A DNA stretch of 64,000 bases, taken from NCBI GenBank assembly GCA_963770535.1, contig CAVYPZ010000003.1:1550001-1614000 (forward strand), given 5' to 3'. Each line of letters begins with the position of its first letter. Positions within the stretch are counted from its first letter, which is position 1. A model generated the notes under the pieces. It saw only the letters and a program-made list of their open reading frames with translations, made no database searches and was not told where the DNA came from. Source of the DNA: RYN-230 sp963770535. Its GTDB lineage: Bacteria > Actinomycetota > Actinomycetes > Streptosporangiales > Streptosporangiaceae. The translations under genes and the position numbers were made by a program. Shown piece after piece: positions 42,658 through 50,828 of this stretch.

Positions 42658-42991
42658 GGGATCCCGGTTGGGGGACCCGCCCCGGGGTAGCCGGCCATCA
42701 GCCGCCGGGCGGCCGGGGCTCACCCTGCTTTCAGGGTCGGCTCAGCAAACGTTCAGCTGGCTGGTGCACACTGGCGGGTGGGCGTCCCCGGGGGAAGGAT
42801 GACCAGGTTGCTGGCCGGCCGGAAGGCCACCTGCGACCGCTGATGCCGGCCGGTTCATCCGGCCCTGACGGGGCGGGCGCATCGTGGGAATTCTGCTCGG
42901 CCTCGGCCTGATAATGAAACAGGATGGCTTCGATAGCGAAGCCGGCAAGAGCTCAGCTGGCCTGGCCAGCTGACAGAACGGAGGCGGCGCG
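42658..42991. other. Intergenic region before htpX with two adjacent hairpins
   Basis: No gene supported. Two strong inverted repeats stand side by side: GGCTTCG-ATAG-CGAAGCC (42926-42943) and CAGCTGGCC-T-GGCCAGCTG (42954-42972), the second ending 20 bp before the htpX start. A GATAATG sequence (about 42910) could be a -10 box, which would put both hairpins in the htpX leader. Confidence 0.55.
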
Positions 42992-43963
42992 GTGGCGAAG
43001 ACTCGCTATGCGCCTGACAGGGGACTCACGGCGCGGATGACCCTGACGATGTTTCTCCTCGGTGTCGTGTTTGTCGCCTTCATCACCGTTCTCGTGCTGA
43101 TCCTCGGCGCGACCAACCGGGTCTCGAGCGGCGGCATCGTGTTCATCGCGGTGGTCGTCGGCCTGGCCCTGGGGATCGGCTCCTTCTGGTACTCCGACAA
43201 GATCGCCCTGAGCACCGCGCGGGCGGTCGTGGTCAGCCCGGAAGACGACCCGCGGGCGGCCCGGCTGCACGGCATCGTGGACCGCCTCGTCGCGCTGGCC
43301 AACATGCCCAAGCCGCGGGTCGCGGTCGCGCCCTCGCCGATGCTGAACGCGTTCGCCACCGGGCGGAACGAGAAGACCTCGGTCCTGGTCGTGACCACCG
43401 GCCTGCTCAACAGCAACCTCGACGACCGTGAGCTCGAGGCGGTGCTCGCCCACGAGCTGTCGCACGTGGCCCACAAGGACGTCGCGGTGATGACCATCGC
43501 CTCGTTCATCGGCATCATCGCGGGCCTGCTGGTCCGGTTCGCCTTCTACTCCGAGCTGTTCGGCGGGGGCGGCCGCGGCCGTGGCAGCGCCAACAACAAC
43601 AACGGCGGTGCCATCCCCGTCGTCCTGGTCGTCCTGGTCGTCGGCATCGTGACCTACGCCGTCAGCTTCCTGCTCATCCGGCTGCTGTCCCGGTACCGCG
43701 AGCTGGCCGCCGACCGGGCCGGGGCGCTGCTCACCGGGCAGCCGTCCGCGCTGGCCAGCGCGCTGCAGAAGGTCAGCGGGTCGATGAACGCGATCCCGAC
43801 CAAGGACCTGCGCGCGGCCGAGCCGCTGAACGCCTTCTACTTCATCCCCGCGTTCAAGGCGAGCGAGAAGGGTTTCAGCCTGAACAACCTGTTCTCCACC
43901 CACCCGTCGCTGGACCGCCGGCTGCGCCAGCTGTCGGAGATCTCCGACCAGCTGAGCAGGTAG
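42992..43963 (+). CDS. htpX: HtpX-type membrane zinc metalloprotease
   Basis: 323 residues, family M48B. Two N-terminal membrane segments (about 16-40 and 48-66), the zinc site HELSH in LEAVLAHELSHVAHKD (about residues 153-157) with the third ligand Glu in YRELAADRAGA, a further hydrophobic pair, and a C-terminal FSTHPSLDRRLRQLSE. It degrades damaged membrane proteins. GTG 42992 follows CGGAGGCGGC. Its place between pspAA and pspAB makes it part of the membrane-stress module. Confidence 0.93.
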   Translation: MAKTRYAPDRGLTARMTLTMFLLGVVFVAFITVLVLILGATNRVSSGGIVFIAVVVGLALGIGSFWYSDKIALSTARAVVVSPEDDPRAARLHGIVDRLVALANMPKPRVAVAPSPMLNAFATGRNEKTSVLVVTTGLLNSNLDDRELEAVLAHELSHVAHKDVAVMTIASFIGIIAGLLVRFAFYSELFGGGGRGRGSANNNNGGAIPVVLVVLVVGIVTYAVSFLLIRLLSRYRELAADRAGALLTGQPSALASALQKVSGSMNAIPTKDLRAAEPLNAFYFIPAFKASEKGFSLNNLFSTHPSLDRRLRQLSEISDQLSR

Positions 43964-43967
43964 CGCG

Positions 43968-44540
43968 GTGGGCTTCCTGGACACGATCCTGGGCCGGTCC
44001 AAGCCGGCCCAGCCGAACCTGGACGAGCTGTTCTCCCTGCCCACCGCGGCGGTGACGTTGGAGGCCGGGATGGACCTGGTGCCTACCGGCACCGGCTCCG
44101 TCTGCTTCCGGGCCGTTGAGGGCAAGGCGTTCGGGGACATCGAGAAGGACGTCCGCGAGCTGCTGTCCATGGGCTCCGGCACGGCCTCGGTCGAGGTGAG
44201 CACGGACTCCTACGGATTTACCTGGCTGACCTGCCGCCACGCCAAGGATGACTTCGAGGCGCTGGTCACCGACCTGCACGCGGTGAACTCCTCGCTGGCT
44301 GAGGGCGGCTTCGGGCCGCAGCTGCTGTGCACCCTGGTCAGCTTCACCAGTGACACGGTGCACCGGCTGGGCATCGTCTATCTCTACAAGCGGGGCACGT
44401 TCTACCCGTTCGTGCCTAAGACCGGGGAGCAGCGGGACAACTTCCTGGAAATGCGGGTCCGCGACGAGGTGGGTGCGGACCTCAAGTGGGAGCCCGACCT
44501 GACCCGCTGGTTCGCGGTCTGGGGCGCTCCCGGGCTCTAG
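43968..44540 (+). CDS. pspAB: PspA-associated protein PspAB
   Basis: 190 residues without membrane segments. MGFLDTILGRSKPAQPNLDE at the start, then DSYGFTWLTCRHAKDDFEAL and RTFYPFV-like GTFYPFVPKTGEQRDN and a C-terminal WEPDLTRWFAVWGAPGL. This pattern is that of PspAB, seen beside PspA, PspAA and HtpX in Actinobacteria. GTG 43968 starts 4 bp after the htpX stop, so the two are coupled. The molecular role is not established. Confidence 0.85.
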   Translation: MGFLDTILGRSKPAQPNLDELFSLPTAAVTLEAGMDLVPTGTGSVCFRAVEGKAFGDIEKDVRELLSMGSGTASVEVSTDSYGFTWLTCRHAKDDFEALVTDLHAVNSSLAEGGFGPQLLCTLVSFTSDTVHRLGIVYLYKRGTFYPFVPKTGEQRDNFLEMRVRDEVGADLKWEPDLTRWFAVWGAPGL

Positions 44541-44709
44541 CCGGGCCTGTCCCGGCCGGGGGGCCACGCAGTCCGGGCCTGGCCAGGCCGCCAGAAAATC
44601 CGGGAGCCGGGCCGCTCCCACCGGAATGACCCGGGAGCGCATATGGTTGGAGCAGGAGATCAGGCAGCGCCGCGGACGCGGCGGCAGTCCAACGCGGGAG
44701 CTAACACAT

Positions 44710-45060
44710 ATGACGGTCCAGAATGAGGCGACAACCACGGGTGTCATCCTGACCGACACCGCGGCAGCGAAGGTGGGCGCTCTCCTGGAGCAGGAAGGCC
44801 GCGACGACCTGCGGCTGCGCATCGCCGTCCAGCCGGGCGGCTGTTCCGGGCTGCGTTACCAGCTGTACTTCGACGAGCGTGAGATGGACGGCGACGTCGA
44901 CGCCGAGTTCTCCGGCGTGCACGTGGTCACCGACAAGATGAGCGCGCCTTACCTGATGGGCGCGACGATCGACTTCGTGGACACGATCGAGAAGCAGGGC
45001 TTCACGATCGACAACCCGAACGCCAGCGGGTCCTGCGCCTGCGGCGACTCGTTCCATTAA
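44710..45060 (+). CDS. erpA: Iron-sulfur cluster insertion protein ErpA (HesB/IscA family)
   Basis: 116 residues. A-type Fe-S carrier with the three conserved cysteines: one in VQPGGCSGLRYQLYFD and two in ASGSCACGDSFH. It accepts and delivers Fe-S clusters to target enzymes; Rieske QcrA in this window could be one client. ATG 44710 is preferred to the upstream ATG 44626 because of GGGAG upstream and family length. The gene lies near an adenosine kinase gene, as in mycobacteria. Confidence 0.95.
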   Translation: MTVQNEATTTGVILTDTAAAKVGALLEQEGRDDLRLRIAVQPGGCSGLRYQLYFDEREMDGDVDAEFSGVHVVTDKMSAPYLMGATIDFVDTIEKQGFTIDNPNASGSCACGDSFH

Positions 45061-45151
45061 TTTCCGGGGGGGCGACCCCCCTGGACCCCCCGCCATCCGT
45101 CGGCTCGGCGGGCACCCGGCTTCGCCGGGCCCCGCCTCGGCCGGCGGATAA

Positions 45152-45205
45152 GCGGTGGTACAGGTTCAGCGCACGTTTCGCGCGGTGGTACAGGTCAGAG
45201 CACAG
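45152..45205 (+). repeat. Direct repeat upstream of the adenosine kinase gene
   Basis: GCGGTGGTACAGGTTCAG (45152) returns as GCGGTGGTACAGGTCAG at 45183, 31 bp later (three helical turns). The spacing suggests an operator, though the sites are 90-140 bp from the kinase start and a terminator lies between. Confidence 0.55.
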
Positions 45206-45222
45206 GTCAATAAGCTCATCAC

Positions 45223-45252
45223 CACGGCCGGGAGGGTGACCTCCCGGCCGTG
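45223..45252 (+). terminator. Terminator hairpin of erpA
   Basis: CACGGCCGGGAGG (45223-45235) pairs perfectly with CCTCCCGGCCGTG (45240-45252) around GTGA. It ends 40 bp before the next gene and insulates it from erpA transcription. Confidence 0.75.
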
Positions 45253-45279
45253 CTGCTTCCGGCGGTCCCTGGCATCGCC

Positions 45280-45285
45280 TAGAGT
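45280..45285 (+). promoter_or_regulatory. -10 box of a leaderless adenosine kinase transcript
   Basis: TAGAGT is followed by exactly 6 nt and then GTG 45292. The same TAG-N-GT + 6 nt + GTG arrangement precedes ctaG. No ribosome binding site exists. Confidence 0.5.
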
Positions 45286-45291
45286 GCGGCA

Positions 45292-46266
45292 GTGCGCATA
45301 GCCATCACCGGGTCCATCGCGACCGATCACCTGATGACCTTCCCCGGACGCTTTGTCGAGCAGTTCATCCCCGAGAAGATGGACCGGGTCTCGCTGTCCT
45401 TCCTCGTTGACGCGCTGGAGATCCGCCGCGGCGGGGTCGCCGCGAACATCGCGTTCGGCCTCGGCGTGCTCGGGCTCAGCCCGCTGCTGATCGGGGCGGT
45501 CGGCGAGGACTTCGCCCCGTACCGCGCCTGGCTGACCGGGCACGGGGTGGACTGCAGCGGGGTCCGCGAGTCCACCACCCAGCACACCGCGCGGTTCGTC
45601 TGCACCACCGACGCGGACGGCAACCAGATCGCCTCGTTCTACCCCGGGGCGATGAGCGAGGACGCTGACATCGAGCTGGCCCCCCTCGCCGGGCAGGCCG
45701 GCGGCCTGGACCTGGTGCTGATCGGCGCCAGCGACCCCGGCGCCATGCTGTTGCACACCCAGCAGTGCAGGGACCTGGGGATCCCCTTCGCGGCCGACCT
45801 GTCGCAGCAGCTGCCCAGGCTGGACTCCGGCGGGGTGCGCGCCCTGGTGGACGGCGCGGCCTACCTGTTCTGCAACGAGTACGAGGAAGCGCTCATCGAG
45901 CGGAAGAGCTCATGGTCCGGCCCGGACATCCTGGACCGGGTCGGCGTCCGGGTGACCACGCTCGGGCCGGCCGGCGCCAGGATCGAGCAGGCCGGCACCG
46001 ATCCCGTTTTCGTTGAGGCGGTCCCGGAGGTGCGCAAATCGGACCCAACCGGGACCGGTGACGCGTTCCGGTCGGGTTTCCTGGCCGCGGTGGCCTGGGG
46101 CCTGCCGCTGGAGCGGGCGGCCCAGCTGGGAAACATGCTCGCGGTGCATGTGCTGGAGACCGTCGGCACGCAGGAGTACGAGCTGAAGCCCGTGGCGCTG
46201 GCCGAGCGCCTGGGCGCCGTGTATGGCGAGGCCGCGGCCGCGGACATCGCCGCGCACTACAGCTGA
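45292..46266 (+). CDS. adoK: Adenosine kinase-like PfkB-family sugar kinase
   Basis: 324 residues. MRIAITGSIATDHLMTFPGR, the ribose-binding IRRGGVAANIAFGLGVLG and the catalytic signature KSDPTGTGDAFRSGFLAAV. This is the actinobacterial PfkB group that includes the adenosine kinase of mycobacteria (Rv2202c), encoded near erpA there as here. It would phosphorylate adenosine to AMP in purine salvage, though ribokinase activity cannot be excluded. The mRNA appears leaderless. A 13-bp hairpin separates it from the convergent S53 gene. Confidence 0.85.
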   Translation: MRIAITGSIATDHLMTFPGRFVEQFIPEKMDRVSLSFLVDALEIRRGGVAANIAFGLGVLGLSPLLIGAVGEDFAPYRAWLTGHGVDCSGVRESTTQHTARFVCTTDADGNQIASFYPGAMSEDADIELAPLAGQAGGLDLVLIGASDPGAMLLHTQQCRDLGIPFAADLSQQLPRLDSGGVRALVDGAAYLFCNEYEEALIERKSSWSGPDILDRVGVRVTTLGPAGARIEQAGTDPVFVEAVPEVRKSDPTGTGDAFRSGFLAAVAWGLPLERAAQLGNMLAVHVLETVGTQEYELKPVALAERLGAVYGEAAAADIAAHYS

Positions 46267-46349
46267 GCCGGCCGGGCTCGCGCGCGGCACCTGCCGCCGC
46301 GATCTTCCGCAACGAAAACCGCCGCGGCCTGATGCCCCTGGACATGCCG

Positions 46350-46381
46350 GAGGGGACGGCCCTGTTAAGGGCCGTCCCCTC
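46350..46381. terminator. Bidirectional terminator hairpin
   Basis: GAGGGGACGGCCC (46350-46362) pairs perfectly with GGGCCGTCCCCTC (46369-46381) around TGTTAA, between the convergent adenosine kinase and S53 genes. Confidence 0.8.
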
Positions 46382-46399
46382 GTTGATGCTTCCCGCTAG

Positions 46400-48436
46400 C
46401 TACGGCAGCGAGGGTGCATCCTGAATGTAATTCCTGGGCGAGCCGACTCCGGTCGAGTCGTCGTAGCCCGTGACGGCGGGCAGTGCGTCAGAGCCCTCGC
46501 CATCGATGCCCAGGGTCCGCAGGTAGGTCAGCAGCGGGCCCTGCTTGGTGGACGGGTTGGTGTAGTTGTTACGCACCTCGGCCAGGTAGCCCGGGCCGAG
46601 CGGGTGGTCGGTCACGTCGTTGTACGCCGCGTTCGCCGACCCGTAGGTGAAGTGCGTGTCCAGGTAGTAGATCGCCGGGTTCGCGAACCCGAGGGCGCCG
46701 CCCGCGGCCTGCTGGGCGTCCGCCTCGATGCCGGCGAACGTCGGGCAGGCCACGCTGGTGCCGCCGATCCTGCTGAGCGAGAACTCGTAGGTCTTCCCGT
46801 TCGGCTGCAGGGTCGTCTGGCCGACCAGGATCCCGGTGCTCGGGTCGGCGAGCGCCGACACGTCCGGGACCACCCGCATGGGCGTGCTGCTGGTCGTGCC
46901 ATCGGGCAGCTTGGTGGACAGGCTGTCCGGCACCACGCCGGCCTGGTAGCCCGGCTGGGTATAGACGGTGCTCACGCCACCGCCGCTCGAGCCGTCATAC
47001 GAGGCGGGGTACGGGCCAGGCGGGGTGTACTGCCACTTCTGGCCGCCGTTCTTGAGGTGCTTGAGCGGGTCAATCAGGGTGCCCCAGGAGGTCTCCCACT
47101 CGTAGCTGTTCGTCTTGCTGATAGCCAGGCTGGTGCCGCCTACCGAGGTGACGTAGGGGCTGGACGTGGGGTAGTCCACCTGGTCGCCAGCCGAAGCCTG
47201 GTCCTCGCCAGGGCCCTCGTAGCCGTTGTCGCCGGAGGAGAAGAAGAACCCGATGCCCTCCAGTGCGCCCAGCTCGAACGTGTAGTCGAAGGCGTAGGCG
47301 AGGGTCTCGTACTGGGTCGGCTCGCCCCAGGAGTTGCTGGCGATGCTGGCGAGATCATTGGTCACGATCGCGCCATCGGCGGCCAGCAGGTCAGAGTCGT
47401 AGCAGCTGCCCGCGGCCACGTACCTGACGTTGGCGGCCGGGGCCATGCCGTGCACGGACTCGACGTCGAGGGTCTCCTCGCCGTACCAGCCCTGCGCATC
47501 GCACTGGCTCGGGCCGGCCAGCGTGTACGGCTGGACCTGGAACTGCTGGTACTGGCCCTTGGCGAACTTGGGGTCGCCGACCGCCTTCGCGAACTGGTTG
47601 GCGTCCGTGTGCATGGTGGGCGAGGCATAGGCGTCCACGATGGCCACGGTCTGGCCCTTGCCGGTCATCTTCGAGGCCGTCACCCCGTAGGCCCCGCGGA
47701 CCTGGCTCGGCGTGTAGCCGCAGTTCGTCCACGGCTGGTGTGCGCCGTACGCCTTGGGCGCACTGGTCGCGACCTTCGAGCCGTAGTAGGTCGAGCACGG
47801 CTTGGCGACCCAGTAGTTCGGCCCGGGCGGCGGCAGCGCCGGCTTGATCTGGCTCTTCGCGGTGTCCAGGCCGGACACCGCGAGGACGGAGCTGGCGACG
47901 GATGAGGGCGCGGTGGCCGCCTGGCTGGGCGCCCGGTCGCTCTGGCCGTCAGGGCCGCGGTAGGTGCCGAACGTCACGCCGAACGCCTTGCTGGCGGCGG
48001 CCACGGACCCGCGCACCCCGATGTAGGCACCTGCCGGGTGCTGGGCGCTGACCGTGGTCACGCTCAGCCCGGACGAGGTCAGCCAGGACTTCACCGACGC
48101 GACCTCCGCCGCCGACGGCGCGAACTCCTTGCTGACCGCGGAGGCGGTCCAGAAGTGCCGGTAGCTCTTGCTGGTCGGGCTGGACACGGCGGCCACCGTG
48201 CTGGCCAGCTCGGCCTGATGGTCGGGGGCGAGATACACCCGCGCGTTGACGGTGCCGGCGGTGACGGCCTTACTGCTGAGACGCTTCGCGGAGACCGCCC
48301 ACGAGGGATGAGTGTGGGCAATCGCCCTTCTCGGGGTGGCCGCCTGCGCGGCGGTGGCCGTGACGAGAGTGCCGAGCGTCAGTGCTCCGGCGGCAATCGT
48401 CGCCCCGACCACACGCAGGCGTGTGACTTGCGGCAT
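46400..48436 (-). CDS. Secreted S53 (sedolisin/kumamolisin) peptidase 1
   Basis: 678 residues. A signal peptide of about 34 residues (VVGATIAAGALTLGTLVTAT, cut near AQAATPRR), then a pro-kumamolisin activation domain (about 45-185, NARVYLAPDHQAELASTV) and the catalytic domain. The Ser-Glu-Asp triad is visible as Glu and Asp in GEETLDVESVHG (about 319-323) and Ser in GGTSVACPTFAG (about 560); the oxyanion Asp is in FFSSGDNGY (about 403). The end GYDDSTGVGSP is the calcium site. Such enzymes digest proteins outside the cell, usually at acid pH. ATG 48436 has AAGGAAGG upstream. A paralogue follows upstream in tandem. Confidence 0.93.
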   Translation of the reverse strand: MPQVTRLRVVGATIAAGALTLGTLVTATAAQAATPRRAIAHTHPSWAVSAKRLSSKAVTAGTVNARVYLAPDHQAELASTVAAVSSPTSKSYRHFWTASAVSKEFAPSAAEVASVKSWLTSSGLSVTTVSAQHPAGAYIGVRGSVAAASKAFGVTFGTYRGPDGQSDRAPSQAATAPSSVASSVLAVSGLDTAKSQIKPALPPPGPNYWVAKPCSTYYGSKVATSAPKAYGAHQPWTNCGYTPSQVRGAYGVTASKMTGKGQTVAIVDAYASPTMHTDANQFAKAVGDPKFAKGQYQQFQVQPYTLAGPSQCDAQGWYGEETLDVESVHGMAPAANVRYVAAGSCYDSDLLAADGAIVTNDLASIASNSWGEPTQYETLAYAFDYTFELGALEGIGFFFSSGDNGYEGPGEDQASAGDQVDYPTSSPYVTSVGGTSLAISKTNSYEWETSWGTLIDPLKHLKNGGQKWQYTPPGPYPASYDGSSGGGVSTVYTQPGYQAGVVPDSLSTKLPDGTTSSTPMRVVPDVSALADPSTGILVGQTTLQPNGKTYEFSLSRIGGTSVACPTFAGIEADAQQAAGGALGFANPAIYYLDTHFTYGSANAAYNDVTDHPLGPGYLAEVRNNYTNPSTKQGPLLTYLRTLGIDGEGSDALPAVTGYDDSTGVGSPRNYIQDAPSLP

Positions 48437-48632
48437 GCACATTCCTTCCTTGACGGATGATCATGGCGCCTGATCACTGTGTCCTGGGTAACAGGCACAA
48501 CCGGAACAGACTCGTCTTCCCGGGGCATCCTGCGCAAGCGGAAACCCGTAACCGGCGGGTTCTGTTATGCAGTAGTGACTGCGCTGAATAAGTTTGCCCG
48601 CCCGCTTTCCCCCGGCGGAGCCTCCTGGCCGG

Positions 48633-50585
48633 TCACGGCATGAACGACTCGATGTAGCGGTCGGGTGACCCCACGCCGGTGGCGTCGTCGTACCCGCGGA
48701 CCGCCCGCAGCGCCCCCCGGCCCTCACCGTCGATGTTGAGCGCCTCCAGGAACGTGCCCCGGCTGCCCGCGGATACCACCACGGAGGGGTGGGCCATCCC
48801 GAGCGGGTGATCGGTCACGTCACGGAAGGCCGGCGTCCGGTACCGGGCGTAGATCGCGGGATCCGCGAACCCCAGCGGGCCGCCCGCAGCCTGCTGGGCG
48901 TCCGCCTCGATCGCTGCCATGGTCGGGCAGGCCAGGCTGGTCCCGCCGACCGGGGTGGTGGCGAACCGGTACTTCCCGCGCTGCAAGATGCTCAGGCCGA
49001 TGACCAGCCCGGTGGACGAGTTGGCGTCCGCGGACACGTCGGGTACTACCCGCATCGGCGCCCGGCTGCGGGTGCCGCCGGGCAGCTTGGTGGCCAGGCT
49101 CAGCGGCACGGTGCCCCGCTGGTAGGAGGGCTGCGGGTAGACGGTGCTGACCCCGCCACCGCCGCCACTGAACCCTGCGCCGAACCGGCCGGGCGGGGGG
49201 TACTGCCAGTGGCGGCCCTTCCTGCTGTGCACCAGCCTGTCGACCACGTTTCCCCATGAGGACTCCCAGCGGTACTGGGCGCGCCCCCCGATCGCGAGGC
49301 TGGTGCCGCCGACCGACGTGACCCACGGGCTCGACGTGGGAAACTGGACCTGGATCCCGCTCTGGGTGTAGTAGCCGGAGTCCCCGGCGGAGAAAAAGAA
49401 GCCGATGCCCTCGGCGATGCCGAGCCGGAAGATGCTGTTCGCCACGGGCTGCAGCAGGAAATCCGATGCACCCCAGCCCCAGGAGTCACTGACGATGCTG
49501 GCCAGGTGACGGTTGACGATGAACGCCAGGGCGTTCACCAGGTCCTGCTGGCGGCAGCTCCGCGCCGCGACGTAGCGGATGCCCGCGGCGGTCGCCAGGC
49601 CGTGCAGCGATTCCACGTCCAGGGTCTGTTCCTCGTGCCACTTCGTTGGCCCCCCGCATGTGCTGGCCCCGGCCAGCGTGAACCGCCCGGTCCGGTACTG
49701 CCGGAACTGGCCGGGGCGCAGCACCGGGTCGCCGGTCAGCCTGGCGTACCGCCTGGCGTCCCGGCGGATCGTGTGGGAGTCGTAGGCATCCACGATCGCC
49801 ACCGTCTGGCCCCGGCCGGTCATCCGCGAGCTGGTGACCCCGTAGACCTGGCGGAGCTGCTGCGGCACGTATCCGCAGATGGCCAGCGGCCAGTGCCGGC
49901 CGTAGGCCCGGGGCAGGTGATGCGGCGTCTTCTGCCCGAAGTACGACGAGCACCCCGGGCCCGAGGTGACGCTGCGGGCGGCGGCGGGGGCGCCGATGTC
50001 CCCCGGGGTGGCCAGGTGCGGTGCGGTGTCCAGGCCGGTGACCGAGAGGACCGAGCCCGAAAGCGACGCAGGCACGCTCGGGGTCTGCGCGGGTGCGCGG
50101 TACGGGCGGCCGCCCGGGCCCCGGAACCGGCCGAAGGTGACCGCGAAAGCCCGTCCGGCCGCGGCCAGCGACCCGCGGACGGACACGTACTCTCCGGCCG
50201 GCCCGCTGTCGTGGACCCCGGTGACCTGCAGGCCTGCCCCGGTAAGCCAGGATCGCACCGCGGCGATCTCCTGGCTGCTGACTCCGAACCGCGCGCGGGC
50301 CTGGGCCGGGGTGAGGAAGTGACGGTAGAGCGGGCTGCCCGGGGTCGACACGGCGGCCGCGAACGCGGCCAGCCCGGACTGGTCACGGCCGGCCAGGTAG
50401 ACCCGGGCCCGCAGTGACCCGGTCACCGCATGGCTGAGCTGGTTCGGGGTCACCGCCCACGCGGGGCGGGAGCCGTCGATCGCGGCCCGGGGGACGGCTG
50501 CCTGCGCCTGCGGGGCCACGGCAAGGCCGGTGACGGCCAGGGCCGCCACGGCCCCGGCTGCTCGCAGGATCGTGAAGTGCGGCAT
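48633..50585 (-). CDS. Secreted S53 (sedolisin/kumamolisin) peptidase 2
   Basis: 650 residues, same plan as its neighbour: signal peptide (ILRAAGAVAALAVTGLAVAP, cut near AQAAVP), activation domain with ARVYLAGRDQSGLAAFA, and catalytic domain. Glu and Asp are in EEQTLDVESLHG (about 318-322), the oxyanion Asp in FFSAGDSGY (about 400), and Ser in GGTSLACPTMAA (about 546); calcium site GYDDATGVGSP. ATG 50585 follows GGAGAGGAACCTT. It is shorter in the insert regions and more Arg-rich than peptidase 1. The two have diverged well beyond a recent duplication and are separated by a 196-bp gap with its own promoter-like DNA. Confidence 0.93.
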   Translation of the reverse strand: MPHFTILRAAGAVAALAVTGLAVAPQAQAAVPRAAIDGSRPAWAVTPNQLSHAVTGSLRARVYLAGRDQSGLAAFAAAVSTPGSPLYRHFLTPAQARARFGVSSQEIAAVRSWLTGAGLQVTGVHDSGPAGEYVSVRGSLAAAGRAFAVTFGRFRGPGGRPYRAPAQTPSVPASLSGSVLSVTGLDTAPHLATPGDIGAPAAARSVTSGPGCSSYFGQKTPHHLPRAYGRHWPLAICGYVPQQLRQVYGVTSSRMTGRGQTVAIVDAYDSHTIRRDARRYARLTGDPVLRPGQFRQYRTGRFTLAGASTCGGPTKWHEEQTLDVESLHGLATAAGIRYVAARSCRQQDLVNALAFIVNRHLASIVSDSWGWGASDFLLQPVANSIFRLGIAEGIGFFFSAGDSGYYTQSGIQVQFPTSSPWVTSVGGTSLAIGGRAQYRWESSWGNVVDRLVHSRKGRHWQYPPPGRFGAGFSGGGGGVSTVYPQPSYQRGTVPLSLATKLPGGTRSRAPMRVVPDVSADANSSTGLVIGLSILQRGKYRFATTPVGGTSLACPTMAAIEADAQQAAGGPLGFADPAIYARYRTPAFRDVTDHPLGMAHPSVVVSAGSRGTFLEALNIDGEGRGALRAVRGYDDATGVGSPDRYIESFMP

Positions 50586-50816
50586 CAAGGTTCCTCTCCG
50601 GGCGTGGCGGCGGCATGCGAACGGCCGCGCCGCGAACGGCAAACGGCGGGCCCGGACCGGGCCCGTGCTGTCCGTAACAAAAATCATTCTTGTCGCTACT
50701 CTGGGTAGCTAAACGCATGAGAGCCGGGCGGCGTGCGCGATCGCGGGTCGTCCAGACTTCTAGCGCCGCCGCCCCCGGCGGCGGCCTCCGGCAGCCGGGC
50801 GGGGAGCCCGTGGGGA

Positions 50817-50822
50817 TAGCGT
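50817..50822 (+). promoter_or_regulatory. -10 box of a leaderless ctaG transcript
   Basis: TAGCGT, then 6 nt, then GTG 50829, matching the arrangement before the adenosine kinase gene. No ribosome binding site is seen. Confidence 0.45.
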
Positions 50823-50828
50823 GGCGGG

